Source: Stappia indica
Lineage (GTDB): Bacteria > Pseudomonadota > Alphaproteobacteria > Rhizobiales > Stappiaceae
Direction of reading: 5' to 3'
Length of the DNA stretch: 64,000 nucleotides
NCBI RefSeq assembly: GCF_009789575.1
Contig: NZ_CP046908.1
Coordinates: forward strand, 4,431,001 to 4,495,000
Position numbers and translations under genes: made by a program
Notes under the pieces: model-generated
The model's database searches: none
The model's input: the letters and a program-made list of their open reading frames with translations, nothing else
Told to the model about the DNA's origin: nothing
Shown here: positions 30,001 through 35,175 of the stretch, piece by piece
Layout of the letters: each line of letters opens with the position of its first letter
How positions within the stretch are numbered: the stretch's first letter is position 1

Positions 30001-32412
30001 GAGCGCCTGTCGCTGATCCTGCGCGATGCAGGGGCAACGCTCGTTCTGGCGCCGAAGGGGCTGGCCGCCCGCGCGCGCAAACTGGCTGCGAGCGGCGTCC
30101 GCGTCGTCCGCCTCGACCGCGACGGCTGGGACCTGCGCCCGCAGCTCGCCCGCCGCCGTCCCGTCGTCCTGAGGCCGGAGGATCCCGCTTACATCATCTA
30201 CACCTCGGGCTCGACGGGCACGCCCAAGGGCGTCGTCGTATCCCACGGCGCACTGGCCGGCCACTGCCGGGCGGTCGTCGATCACTATGGCCTGGGCGAG
30301 CGGGACGCTGTGCTGCAGTTCGCCTCGCCCGGCGTAGATACCGCGCTGGAACAGATCCTGCCGGCGCTGGCGAGCGGTGCCCGTCTCGTCATCGGCGGCA
30401 CGGCCGTCCGTGCGCCTTCCGACTTCCTGAAGCTGCTCGAGCGTGAGCGCATCACCGTCGCCGACCTGCCGCCGGTCTATCTGCGCGAGCTGTTGCAGGC
30501 CTGGAAGACCGGCGGTGCCGAGCTTTCCGGGCTCTCCCTGCGCCTGCTGATCTGCGGCGGCGAGGCGCTGGGGCCGGATGTCGTCGCCCTGTGGGCCGAC
30601 AGCGACCTCAAGCGGGCGCGCCTGCTCAACGCCTATGGCCCGACCGAGGCGACGATCACCGCCCTCGTGCATGATGTGACGCCGGACGACCGCTTCGGCC
30701 CGGTGCCCATCGGTCGCCCGCTGGCCGGCACCCGGATCTATATTCTCGATCCTCACGGCAATCCGGTCCCCGACGGCGTCGTCGGCGAGCTGCATATCGG
30801 CGGCGCCCGCCTTGCCATCGGCTACCATGGCCGCGACGACCTCACGCGCGAGCGCTTCGTCCTGCGAACCATCGACCCCGGCGAGCCGCCCGTGCGTCTC
30901 TACCGCACCGGCGACCTTGCGGCCTTCCTGCCGAACAGCGGCGGCACCGTCGCCTTTCATGGCCGCATCGACGATCAGGTGAAGATCCGCGGCTTCCGCG
31001 TCGAACCGGGCGAGGTCGAGGCGGCCCTTGCCGCCGAGGGACTGGGCGAGGTCGTGGTGCTGGCGGAGGCGGATGGCGAGGGCAGGGCCTTCCTCGCCGC
31101 CTTCGTGGCCGCGCCTGAAGCCGGCTTTGACGCCGCCGCCCTGCGGGACCGGCTGTCCGCGCGTCTGCCGTTGCACATGCTCCCCTCCATGATCCACCGC
31201 ATCGATGCGCTTCCGGTCGCGCCCGGCGGAAAGGTCGACCGGCGGGCGCTGCGCAGGCTGGCTGCGCGGCCGACTGTCGCCCAGGATGCCGCCGACGAGA
31301 TCGGGCAGCTGGACGACGTGGAAGCTCTTCTGCGGGACGTATGGGCTAGGGCGCTGGGCCGTGAGGCGGGTCAGCTGCGGCGCGGCGACAGGTTTTCCGA
31401 CAGCGGCGGCGACAGTCTTGCCGCCGTACGCCTCCTCGGCGGGATCGAGCGGGCCTTCGGCCTCACCCTGTCGGTCGCCGATCTCGGCGCGGCCGCAACG
31501 CTTGGCGAACAGGCAAGGCTGCTGCGCCAGCGCCTGCCTGCCGGTACCGTGCTCCGCAAGGAAGACACCGCCGCCAAGTCCTCGCTCGTCGTGCCTCTGC
31601 GCATCGCGCTGCACGCCGATGCCCCTGCGCTCTTCCTGGTGCATCCGGTCGGCGGCACGGTTGCGTGCTACGCCGGTCTTGCCGCCGCGCTGCCTGAGCA
31701 CTGGTCCGTCCATGGCATTCGCGCCTCCGGCCTCGTTGCCGGGGACAGCCCGGAGGTCACCAGCCTGCCGGCGTTGGCGTCGCGCTACATCGAACAGCTG
31801 CGCGCCATGCATCCGGCCGGACCGTACCGTCTTGCCGGCTGGTCGATGGGCGGGGTCCTTGCCTTCGAGATGGCGCGCCAGCTCCAGGCCGCCGGCGAGC
31901 GCGTTGATTTCCTGGCACTGCTCGACAGCTACACGCCGCAGGAACTTGCGCGCGTGGAGCCCTCGCTTGCCGGAGATGCCACCGGGCCCGGCGAAATCGC
32001 GGAGCAGGCTTGCCGGGCGGCCTTCGTTCGCGACCTTCTCGGCGGGGAAACGGTGGAACTTGCCGCAGGCGCCGACCTTGCCGATCAGCTGCTGGCAATG
32101 CCCGCCTTCGCCCGCCGCCATCCCGGCATGGGCGCTGCGGACCTGCGCCGCCTCTTCGCCGTCTTTGCCGCCAACCAGGCGGCACTTGCCGACTATCAGC
32201 CCGGCCCCTGCGCCGTGCCGCTGACCCTGGTCAGGACATGGCAGGGGCTGGAGCGGTTCGGCGGCGCGGCGGACTGGCAGGCACTTGCCCACGGCGGCTT
32301 TGTCCTGCACGAGGCCGCAGGCGACCATCACAGCTTCCTGCAACCGCCGCACCTTCAAGGCTGGGCCGGACACCTGTCGCAGGCCCTCATGGACCTGAAG
32401 GAGCGGGCATGA
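12091..32412 (+). CDS. Giant trans-AT PKS-NRPS, 6773 aa, with terminal thioesterase
   Basis: The start is the ATG that overlaps the monooxygenase stop; the open frame reaches further upstream but only inside that gene. Domains in order, with key residues: ACP (Ser85); KS4 (208-644; Cys375, His510, His557), DH (His827, Asp995), KR (GGTGGLG near 1261, Tyr1395), ACP (Ser1557); KS5 (Cys1818, His1953, His2002), DH (His2278, Asp2437), ACP (Ser2564); KS6 (Cys2806, His2941, His2980), DH (His3255, Asp3416; first-motif Gly replaced by Asp), ACP (Ser3549); KS7 (Cys3800, His3935, His3975), KR (GGAGGVG at 4405, Tyr4544), ACP (Ser4711); KS0 (Cys4946, His lost), ACP (Ser5372); C (HHxxxDG at 5554), A, PCP (Ser6442), TE (Ser6585). 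There is no AT and no ER. Both KRs carry the Asp typical of B-type ketoreductases. Expected product segment: an unsaturated chain capped by one amino acid. Confidence 0.96.
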   Translation: MTDDRRPEDLKARMARQLEQELVERARARAASRRPEPEDASGPSAPTTLAARLAEDVHRLASQALRIPQDKLDPTENLANLGIDSIAITEVMARISRHFAITVAPTTFFEAKHLDDLAAILLARYGKAVEASYAARAPEPAPAKAAPVTAPAKPLPPTGTDAAADVPEAWLARHRAFAKGEGIAPSGEAARPARQPLATATATEEQVPIAVISMEGRFPQSPDLETFAAHLAAGDDCIEEVPADRWDWRTVHGDPKKGPFTDVKYGGFTPGHDLFDAGFFNISPREAELMDPQHRLFMECVWSLVEKAGHAPSSLSGRKVGLFLGINLLDYTDMVNRAGIMDAQQLTGLGHAFCPNRLSFLLDIHGPSSVIDTACSSSLVAIHRAIMSIRHEGCEMAIAGGSNLMLSPMQHIMFSQVGMITPDGRCKTFSAAANGYARADGVGAVLLKRLDLAERDGDPILGVIRASVEHHGGGATSLTAPNPKAQARLVAEAHRLAGIDPRSVSLIECHGTGTPLGDPVEVEGLKTAFAELYREHGMPAPAVPHIGLGSVKSNIGHAETAAGVAGLIKVLLAMRAGTLFRSLHCEEPNPLLELEGSPFYLLQAARHWDRPVVDGIEQPRRAGLSSFGAGGANVHMVIEEYRGPQPVPTPLSFPMIVPLSARTPDALAEAVRRLRPHVAGSDLGDLAWTLQVGRDAMRERIAFVARDTGDLLRQMDAVLAGADGDALRGSVPRGRRAEEMILDPIGRDPLEVARAWVGGASVDWQRLHAGTARRRLALPSYPFQRKRYWLPLEAAPVAPASGLSPQPSGAGTFEIELTGHEFFLADHRIGGRPVLPGVAYLDLVRAAAVKAGLEQPLLRQVVWMSPLAVEKPVRVRIVFTPAADGARRAEVLSVASGEEPRLHAQMLVADGVPQAPAAADLAALSLAHPRTIPAERVYAAFDAMGLAYGPGHRAILSLAIGPDADGARSVLGHLRLPEVVAHTASAFALHPSLMDGAFQAAIGLVMEEDGTAPKGAALPFAIEAVEIFGPLETDLWVHIQSRPASGGDPRTRRMDLLLLDDAGNARIALRGFATRSYVEAPPQDTPCFVPVWRPVEGKGTTDQPARHLVLVAPDAVKWDDLAPHLPGVEVVDLAGGSEDGPAMRFEAAALQLLDVLKAQSGRALVQVLLPGEEGHEALSGLVGLLRSAAREHAGLTGQLIALEPGLDPASVVARLLQAASHLPLDRFRARPDSLAAEMWEEAGGTVRENALPLRDDGVYLITGGTGGLGRHLAGAILAAAPNAKVVLAGRSAAALHAENGFSYSAADLSDPKSTQALVDGVRARHGRLDGIFHAAGVLCDEALQKKTATQLREVFAPKVRGLVNLDRALGAAPLDFLVLFSSISGVLGNPGQADYGAANAFLDGFAEDREARRRRGDCHGRTLSVAWPLWRDGGMGMDAATEALMRRTTGLVPLETGAGLGVLAGLLAGEIAPGAARVLVTVGERERIRDLVCRKSAQPPAKAESAPKPAAAASKVDTGDLRLRVLRAVTEEAGAILKVALDDLDPDVELTEYGFDSISFTQFANRLNDRFGLDLTPTLFFEHPVLETLAAHLAEHHAEAMIAVLGGAPAPQVAQPVVPAVPAPAAAPTPATATVFRPAAVAETASGAVAIIGMSGIFPGAADVASFWQNLVEGRDCISEVPSERWDWRDWWGDPQREPGRTNVKWGGFIGERLAEFDAAFFGISAPEARMIDPQQRLLLTEAWRVMEDAGYAPSRLAGSRTGVFLGTADTGYSRLVAASGSGVEGYSMTGLAPSLGPNRISYFYDFHGPSIAVETACSSALVAVHRAVEAIHSGHCDAAIAGGINALLLPEAFVGFSRAGMLSPDGRSKPFSDAANGYARGEGVGLVFLKPLEAAERDGDDIIAVIRASAENHGGHAASLTAPNPKAQGELLRSAYSAAGFDPRTVGYIEAHGTGTPLGDPIEVEALSAAFADLARDAEGRFGAGVAPSCGIGSVKSNIGHLELAAGIAGLIKVLLQIRHGRMAATLHCDRLNPYLKLEGSPFFVVREAQEWPRARDASGRELPRRAGVSSFGFGGSNAHVVLEEHIAAPVAQPADTGTPAVLVLSARSEDQLRTMASDLRRYLDEAGEAVSLADVAHTLQVARDAMEHRLAFVASGRTDAIRRLGAFLAGEEMGGLHLGRVRANRAVISVLEGDADLRQAAAGLVSRGRHDELLALWVRGLDVDWTQLPGSAGRRRVRLPGYPFARTRHWVRGSDPAPAATASLRLEGSESFLRDHLVGGRKVLPGVVQFELVRAELERRGRVGLPLEFTGHTWLRPVVVDGAPVRVEVELDAAGERYRVLTSGHDGRQVHGEGRVRAAPDIVLPLVDLDTLRRGMPGTVDPAGLYARFEALGLGYGPAHRAITRLATGEGRVLARLEFPAAATDGMVLHPSMLDGALQSLLALAAGDDAALAVPYALRRLLVLGPTEPVMWAVGERDGATHTVRLCDETGRVLVLFEGFAARAVSAPPSIRPPVEEAPSARPAEMSAVALGRVTAIAARVLEVDPSVLDTETELGEFGFDSITMTGFAAAINDELDLSLTPADFFEFATLARLARHVAALAGSDLVEPLPAVAGLPPAVEAPRPAAGETFAEDDPVVIVGLSCAFPMARNADAFWQNLVSARDCITRIPPDRWDWQQVDGDPKADPGKTNIHWGGFIDGVFEFDPLFFSISPREARLMDPQQRLMMMHAWNAIEDAGHSPRDLAGRKVGIFVGTSTSGYRDLVAGDTGGDGYVATGAVASVGPNRISYFLDLHGPSEPVETACSSSLVALHRAVRSIRDGDCEMALVGGVNTIVTPEAHINFAKAGMLSPDGRCKTFSAHANGYVRGEGAGMLFVRRLSDALRDGDPILAVVRGTAINHGGRANSLTAPNTEAQADLLRAAYRDAGIDPSTIGYIEAHGTGTALGDPVEINALKSAFSARAAGDVCGIGSVKTNIGHLELAAGIAGVAKVLLQMRHRQLVPSLHCETLNPYIELAGTPFDVVRQGRPWTAPRDAAGRELPLRAGVSSFGFGGVNAHVVLEDYPSAPPSVAAAPAPQLIVLSARDAARLEDRARDLAEALESGRFTDADLADIAFTLRAGRAPMKQRLAFVARSLADAVRMLKAYLGGASAPGLLVGNDAAPTRGPVPEPAGLEDWARHFAQGGDLTGFVETAGAHRRVRLPTYPFARDVYRVGGSPAPARPAVAAQGATVSEEIGGPFARRLEASAFYLRDHRFRDMPILPAAMGLELARNAFVAAGGRDPVRLEGVTWRRPLELASGSVEVRLPLEEGEAGAKSFRLLSGIDTEHMRGSVSSLPVGSVPPRFDIAARRGHCPRGLDRDWLYASYAALGLSYGPAFRCVVEMQAGEGEALARLRLPEAARGGETFHLHPSMLDAAFHAALCLFHGEPGGTAALPFALDRMDVFGPTDEEMWAHLREQPAADGLRRIDIDLADRTGTVRVAIRGFTLRLVRGAPSPDEIRSPAKPETSAALVTAAERYLAEVVARETGIPVAEIDPEAALEAYGIDSLLITRLTDELGKVFGPLSSTLFFEHQTIASLAGHFASAHPQTLSEIVGAAPADARPAIAALAAPPARERMGEARDEPIAIIGLAGRYPGARDVEAFWQNLAAGRDSITEIPAERWDHARFHDPEGRGGLPRGKWGGFVEDFDRFDPLFFNIAPREAPYIDPQERLFLQCAWETLEDAGYTRESVAPAADGMAGGDVGVFVGVMYEEYQLYGAESTAAGRPLALSGSAASIANRVSYFCDFHGPSMAVDSMCSSSLTAIHLACEALRAGDCSVALAGGVNLTLHPNKYLALAQGRFLSSTGRCESFGEGGDGYVPGEGVGAVLLKPLSRAIADGDRIHGVIRASALNHGGKTNGYTVPNPLAQAAVIGRAIQRAGVRAGDVGYVEAHGTGTSLGDPIEIAALSRAYRRETDACGFCAIGSVKSNIGHGESAAGIAGLTKVLLQFRHGRLAPSLHSATPNREIDFAASPFRVQQRLEDWPRRRDRQGNELPHLAALSSFGAGGSNAHLIIEDYPAPAPREAAPSRTVYPFSAREAGQLRQVLERFRARLDTLSEADLPAAVATLQDGREAFEERLAIVAGDRAELVRLLDAALADTGDIPGIWRGRAARGRFDDTLPASLEAAAAAWVTGARVDWRQLRGGARPVRIGLPTYPFARERYWLPEGAAVEHREISAPALPLLFRPHWQEKDLAAAAPPSPGRHVVVLCGAPDEAASRLRSHMPQARIVQLESQSGDQGERFADHAAQLLALLKEGATSRSGPAVLQLVLPVEDTLAEGLAGLLRCARLEHRDLACQAISLDPVRPDLAGLLAREASVEQSDHDIRYSRDQRLVRTWQEIETGAKALPVPWKPDGVYLVTGGAGGVGLHVAAEIVARALGATVWLIGRSARHAALEETLARLGPRAVYRQADVTDRAAMQALVPEIRAVHGRLDGVVHAAGLTRDSLIANKSEADLRAVLAPKVAGTLALDAALGSESLDFLLLFASASGALGNAGQADYAAANAFLDAFAQERNQRVGKGECWGHTLSIDWPYWQDGGMRLPGAVVSAMERQAGAAPLATDAALATLAFALQRKDDDQLLVLSGDKSRLRALVQPSNEGMVAPPPPFRSAAVPVQAAAAETVARDAVPSVSEAVVDAVRACFAEVLKIPAGRLGADETIDRFGVDSVSALDIVAALETRFGSLPQTLLFEHPTIARLAAALEETGQGERTATREDAPAPAPIPAVPAAKVGGIAVIAVAGRFPGARTVEEFWQALEEGRDCVREVPAERWDVEATWSPRKGRPLASHCRWGGFIDDVDRFDAGFFGYSPREAALADPQERLFLETTWHLLERAGHTRAWLGKRYGNRVGVFVGAMYQHYKALEMDAESRALLLLSSYSAIANRTSFVFDLQGPSVAVDSMCSSGLQAVHQACQSLATGECRLAIAGGVNLSLLPEKYVGLSQAGLVGSHAASRSFAGGDGYLPSEGVGAVLLKPLDDALADGDTVLAVIRASMANHAGHSAGYAVPNVDAQTRLLAENLEAAGIDPRSIGYVEAAANGSSIGDAIELRALGRVFAGAQNIPLGSVKANLGHAEAASGMAQLTRVLLQFQYRRLVPSPGLPGVEAAGSPFAGTPFVPQLRAEPWHPRVVDGEAQPLRASVSSFGAGGSNVHLVLEEAPPAVAASTDEPAGRFRFPVSARTPDQLAAVLRQLADFVRSAPDLSLARLSRTLRFGRETMACGIELTAFSAEELVAGLEAAATDPPAAPLPQATEEGDRSGLLVLPGYPFARERHWIGTLPATPSPEPEARSTASDAAPLETLRQTVAAIRGVSPSQVPTDRPLRDLGVESMGWMRLVYAVEEAHGCALTHADLDRHPTLAALAARIASNTPDALPVATPSVMDGPWRAPLGEGQKGLWVLQTLYPGRTDYNVPLAFRVSGIDEPSLSRACDWLCESFPVLTARVAVQGEMLEASTAPRLETLSIPKEIEPAEFARRRLARPFDLAKDAPVRFELLQGGTLGPGESLLLVTFHHIAIDGASAAVAARLLWQAYSAFVSGGAPASPAAANRADYADFIAWEREMLASPRGEEQLRYWREVLSGELPGLDLPADRDALAAETGRRDGAVEHRLPRALVARMREVLLERGTSPAAFHLAVFSVLLYRHTGQEDLIVGVPTLRRPQRRFEETIGYCANMMALRIAVDGELPAAVLLETAQRALGEGLARADVPFAAVAQGLGGSADGQAPWQVGYAYQNFPQGTGIDLPPELGRVEHLPQIRQPGDTPFGLEVYEEGSGLLLVASFDGERFSAARIERMLGHYQTLAGAMLDDLETPLGELAMLTRAERERSLYSWSATTEAAPAAGLVHEWIEARLRQGPSAEVLGGQGETLTARQLLRQVERLCLILSSCGIRQGDRVAVLAGREAGGIAGLLSVLASGAVWVPLDPEHPDERLSLILRDAGATLVLAPKGLAARARKLAASGVRVVRLDRDGWDLRPQLARRRPVVLRPEDPAYIIYTSGSTGTPKGVVVSHGALAGHCRAVVDHYGLGERDAVLQFASPGVDTALEQILPALASGARLVIGGTAVRAPSDFLKLLERERITVADLPPVYLRELLQAWKTGGAELSGLSLRLLICGGEALGPDVVALWADSDLKRARLLNAYGPTEATITALVHDVTPDDRFGPVPIGRPLAGTRIYILDPHGNPVPDGVVGELHIGGARLAIGYHGRDDLTRERFVLRTIDPGEPPVRLYRTGDLAAFLPNSGGTVAFHGRIDDQVKIRGFRVEPGEVEAALAAEGLGEVVVLAEADGEGRAFLAAFVAAPEAGFDAAALRDRLSARLPLHMLPSMIHRIDALPVAPGGKVDRRALRRLAARPTVAQDAADEIGQLDDVEALLRDVWARALGREAGQLRRGDRFSDSGGDSLAAVRLLGGIERAFGLTLSVADLGAAATLGEQARLLRQRLPAGTVLRKEDTAAKSSLVVPLRIALHADAPALFLVHPVGGTVACYAGLAAALPEHWSVHGIRASGLVAGDSPEVTSLPALASRYIEQLRAMHPAGPYRLAGWSMGGVLAFEMARQLQAAGERVDFLALLDSYTPQELARVEPSLAGDATGPGEIAEQACRAAFVRDLLGGETVELAAGADLADQLLAMPAFARRHPGMGAADLRRLFAVFAANQAALADYQPGPCAVPLTLVRTWQGLERFGGAADWQALAHGGFVLHEAAGDHHSFLQPPHLQGWAGHLSQALMDLKERA
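26410..28320 (+). other. Non-elongating KS0-ACP module before the NRPS module
   Basis: Residues 4774-5410 of the second PKS. The KS keeps Cys4946 (SMCSSG) and the NLGH His5116. The HGTGT motif that carries the first catalytic His reads VEAAANGSS, with Ala at 5080. Without that His, decarboxylative condensation should fail, so the domain is expected only to transfer the chain from ACP Ser4711 to ACP Ser5372. Such KS0 domains commonly bridge PKS and NRPS parts of trans-AT lines. Confidence 0.85.
28360..32400 (+). other. Terminal NRPS module C-A-PCP and type I thioesterase
   Basis: The condensation domain has an intact HHIAIDG. The adenylation domain has YTSGSTGTPKG, NAYGPTE, YRTGDL and GKVDRR motifs. 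Aligned by eye with GrsA, the ten pocket positions read D-T-E-D-I-G-A-I-T-K. The acidic residues at positions 239 and 278 resemble pockets for cationic side chains (Lys, Arg). The PCP attachment motif is GGDSL. The TE has GWSMGG, an Asp in LLDSY and His in GDHHSF, a complete triad for release by hydrolysis or cyclisation. The substrate call is inference; the domain calls are secure. Confidence 0.88.
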
Positions 32413-32453
32413 GCGCAGGGGCAACTTGTGTGTGGGCGAAGGCGTGGCCGGCC

Positions 32454-32518
32454 TTGCAATTGAAGGCAAGAGACGGGCTTATAGCAGGCTGGAACCGCAG
32501 CGGGGCTCGCCCTATACT
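32454..32518 (+). promoter_or_regulatory. Possible promoter region for the SPFH operon
   Basis: The gap after the PKS stop contains TTGCAA at 32454 followed 18 bp later by CTTATA. A second -10-like TATACT lies at 32513, 17 bp after a poor TGGAAC. No Rho-independent terminator was seen between the PKS and this point, so read-through from the PKS operon is also possible. Weak evidence. Confidence 0.3.
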
Positions 32519-32556
32519 GCCGCCCTGTTCACTGTAAAAATTGGCGAGTCGGCCGA

Positions 32557-33423
32557 ATGGCACTGGACGATGAGTTCGAAGATTATGAAGAATTTCTTCG
32601 CAGCGAACGCCAGCGTCGAGTCCAGATCTATACTTTGCTGGTTTTGCTTTTGTTCGGCGTCGGACTGGTAACGCTCTGGAACCGGGTGGTCGTCACCATT
32701 CATTCGGGCGAGGCCGGCGTGCTCTACCGCTGGGTGTCCGGCACGGACATGAGCAACATCTATGGCGAGGGGCTCCACATCATGTGGCCCTGGAACCGGA
32801 TGTATGTCTACAACGTCCGCTTGCAGACCGAGCAGCGCCAATACAGCCTGCTGACCCAGGGCGGTCTTCCCGTCGATCTGGAAATCGCCGTGCGCTACAA
32901 GCCGGACCTGCGTCTGCTGCCGCTGCTGCATGTCACGGTCGGACCCGAATACCTGGACAAGATCGTGTTTCCCGAGACCGAGGCGGTGCTGCGCCGGGCC
33001 GTCGGCCAGTATGCCCCGGAGGAGGTCTATACCAGCCGCCGCGGCTTCCTTGAATCGATCGTCGTCAACAGCCTGACCAATGTCGAGGATCGCTACGTCA
33101 TCATCGACGATGTGCTGGTGCGCAATGTCGAGCTACCGCCGGCCGTGCGCCTGGCGGTCGAACGCAAGCTCACTCTTCTGGAGGAAGAGAAGGCTTACCA
33201 ATACCGCATCGGCATCGAGAAGCAGGAAGCGGAGCGCAAGGCCATCGAGGCGGAGGGTATCCGCCGCTACCAGGACGTCATCAAGCAGAGCCTGACGGAG
33301 GACCTGCTGCGCTGGCAGGGCGTGCAGGCGACCAAGGAGCTGGCATCCTCGCCCAATGCCAAGACGGTCGTGATCGGCTCGGGCAAGGACGGCTTGCCGC
33401 TCATTCTCGGCGGCGACAGGTAG
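32557..33423 (+). CDS. SPFH/band 7 (prohibitin-like) membrane protein
   Basis: A 288-aa protein with an acidic N-terminus, one membrane helix (about residues 22-44, IYTLLVLLLFGVGLVTLW) and a band 7 fold after it (GEAGVLYRW, GLHIMWPWNRMYVYNVR, then IAVRYKP and an Ala/Glu-rich helical tail, EKQEAERKAIEAEGIRRYQD). SPFH proteins of this type oligomerise at the membrane and organise microdomains or control proteases; the specific role here is unknown. It is followed after 4 bp by a membrane-anchored substrate-binding protein and then a small membrane protein, so the three form an operon. This is the first gene right of the PKS cluster and probably marks the cluster boundary. Confidence 0.85.
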   Translation: MALDDEFEDYEEFLRSERQRRVQIYTLLVLLLFGVGLVTLWNRVVVTIHSGEAGVLYRWVSGTDMSNIYGEGLHIMWPWNRMYVYNVRLQTEQRQYSLLTQGGLPVDLEIAVRYKPDLRLLPLLHVTVGPEYLDKIVFPETEAVLRRAVGQYAPEEVYTSRRGFLESIVVNSLTNVEDRYVIIDDVLVRNVELPPAVRLAVERKLTLLEEEKAYQYRIGIEKQEAERKAIEAEGIRRYQDVIKQSLTEDLLRWQGVQATKELASSPNAKTVVIGSGKDGLPLILGGDR

Positions 33424-33427
33424 GCGG

Positions 33428-34804
33428 ATGGCCAGGAAGCCTTTCGCCAAGACCATCCGGCCTGCAGGCAAGGCTGCCTGGCTGCGGGTGGTTGCCGGTA
33501 TCGCCCTGATCTGGCTGGCGCTTTTCGCGGTGATCGTCGCATCGAGCGGCATTTCGGTGGGCGAGCGTGTGATGGCCTATGTGGACATCATGCGCGGCAA
33601 CACGTCGAGCGCCGTCAAGATCGGCCTGGTCTATGCCGATAACGAGGAGGTCAACAGCTTCACCAACGGCGCGCGGCTCGCCGCAGCGCGGGTGAACGCC
33701 GAAGGCGGCATCCTCGGTCAGGACCTGGAGCTGCTGCTCTACCGCGAGGAAGTGTCCTTCGGCGAGGGCGGGTTCGAAAGGACGATTGCCCGGACCATGC
33801 GCCTTGCCGGCGAGGTGGCTCGCCAGAACGGGTTGTTCGGCGTGATCGGCCACGAATGGTCGGACACGGCGATCACCGCGAGCGCGATCTACAATCAGAA
33901 CGACATCCTGTATCTCGCCACGCATGCGACCGCCTCGGCGCTGACCAATCACGGGTTTTCCCTGCTTTTCGCGCTGCAGCCGGACAACAGCGACAACACC
34001 GAGATGATCGCGCGGTACGCGCTGGCAACCGGGCTCAAGCGTTTCCTCGTGCTCACCGACAAGAGCGACTACGGCAAGGAGGCCGGGGACTTCTTCAGCG
34101 CGGTCGCCACCCAGCAGGGCGGGAACGTGGTGTTCCGTGGTTACCTGCCCGGTCATGGCCGGTCCGTCGACCAACTGCTCATGTTCGTTCTCGACAACAA
34201 CCTGTTCGGCAAGGGCGATTACGACGCCTTTTTCGTTGCCTCGGCCTTGACCCTCGACACGGCCGAGTTCATCCGCCGGGCGCGGGAGCTCGGTCTCGAC
34301 AAGCCGGTGCTGGGGCTCGAATACATGTTCTCCAACACCATCGAGAACCATGTCGGGCGGCAGAAGATGAAGGACGTGATCGGCGTCTCGCTCTTCGACA
34401 GCGAAAGCGTCAATGCCCTCTCCACCGACTTCGTCAGTTCCTATCTGCAGCAGTATAACGGGATGCCGGACTTGAGCGCTGCACTCGGTTACGATGCGGT
34501 GATGCTGCTGAAGGAAGTCACCGAGCGAACCGGCACCCTGGATCCCGGCAGAATTGCCGATGCGCTCAAGGTCGCCCGTTATGGCGTGCCGTTCGAGGGC
34601 GTTACGGGTAAGATCGTGTTCAATACGAAGGGACTGATCACGGACACCGACGTTTTTGTCGTGCGCCACGATGGAACGCGGTTCCAGACGGTGGCAAGCT
34701 ACCGCAAGCCTCTGGAGTGGTCGTCCGACATTATCGAAAGGAGTGGGGACGACAGCGCCTTGATGCCTGATCCCGCTGCCAACAAGGAGCACACCGTGCC
34801 ATGA
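33428..34804 (+). CDS. Membrane-anchored ABC-type amino-acid-binding protein (type 1 PBP fold)
   Basis: A 458-aa protein of the Leu/Ile/Val-binding family (Peripla_BP_6). It has a basic N-terminus and an uncleaved-looking membrane helix (about 18-40, WLRVVAGIALIWLALFAVIV) instead of a normal lipoprotein or Sec signal. The mature part starts SAVKIGLVYADNEEVNSFTNGARLA and includes LLLYREE, GVIGHEWSDTAITASAIYNQ and VLTDKSDYGKEAGDF, typical of the two-lobed periplasmic fold. No permease or ATPase gene is nearby, so it may be an anchored sensor rather than a transporter part. It follows the SPFH gene by 4 bp and its stop overlaps the next start (ATGA). Confidence 0.82.
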   Translation: MARKPFAKTIRPAGKAAWLRVVAGIALIWLALFAVIVASSGISVGERVMAYVDIMRGNTSSAVKIGLVYADNEEVNSFTNGARLAAARVNAEGGILGQDLELLLYREEVSFGEGGFERTIARTMRLAGEVARQNGLFGVIGHEWSDTAITASAIYNQNDILYLATHATASALTNHGFSLLFALQPDNSDNTEMIARYALATGLKRFLVLTDKSDYGKEAGDFFSAVATQQGGNVVFRGYLPGHGRSVDQLLMFVLDNNLFGKGDYDAFFVASALTLDTAEFIRRARELGLDKPVLGLEYMFSNTIENHVGRQKMKDVIGVSLFDSESVNALSTDFVSSYLQQYNGMPDLSAALGYDAVMLLKEVTERTGTLDPGRIADALKVARYGVPFEGVTGKIVFNTKGLITDTDVFVVRHDGTRFQTVASYRKPLEWSSDIIERSGDDSALMPDPAANKEHTVP

Positions 34805-35022
34805 CGATCTTCGTCAACCCGTGGGTACTTTTCATCTGGGTCATCGCCAGCTGGATCATCGGCATGCTCGGCCGCGACACCCGCTTCGGCTTCGTCGGCA
34901 ATTTTCTTGTCGCCTTCCTGTTCAGCCCGGTCGTCGGTGTCATCGTGCTGCTGGCGTCCGATCGCTGGGCGGGGCTTGGCGGCCGCCGGCGCGATCCGCG
35001 TCGTCGGTCCGGCGGCGCCTGA
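34801..35022 (+). CDS. Small two-helix membrane protein, 73 aa
   Basis: Starts at an ATG overlapping the stop of the binding-protein gene, which supports that it is translated. Two hydrophobic stretches (WVLFIWVIASWIIGMLG and FVGNFLVAFLFSPVVGVIVLL) are followed by a short Arg/Gly-rich tail (GGRRRDPRRR) that should stay in the cytoplasm. The family was not recognised. The tight coupling to the SPFH and binding-protein genes suggests a shared membrane complex, which is inference. Confidence 0.75.
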   Translation: MTIFVNPWVLFIWVIASWIIGMLGRDTRFGFVGNFLVAFLFSPVVGVIVLLASDRWAGLGGRRRDPRRRSGGA

Positions 35023-35175
35023 GCGCTTTGCCCGGCTGACCTGACCAGGCTGACCTGCTCGCGGCCGTTCCGGCCGGCGCCGCCGGCCGCAAGCCTGCCA
35101 CCCGCAAGCCTGGAGTCTGTGCCGCCTGGCCTCTGCGGACGCGGCCTCGACGCACCGACCTTTGAAAACGAAAAC

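Noticed and set aside
35034-35110. Short direct repeats (GGCTGACCTG twice, period 14; GCAAGCCTG twice, period 15)
   Set aside because: Too few copies and too short for a regulatory array or CRISPR; probably local slippage in a non-coding gap.
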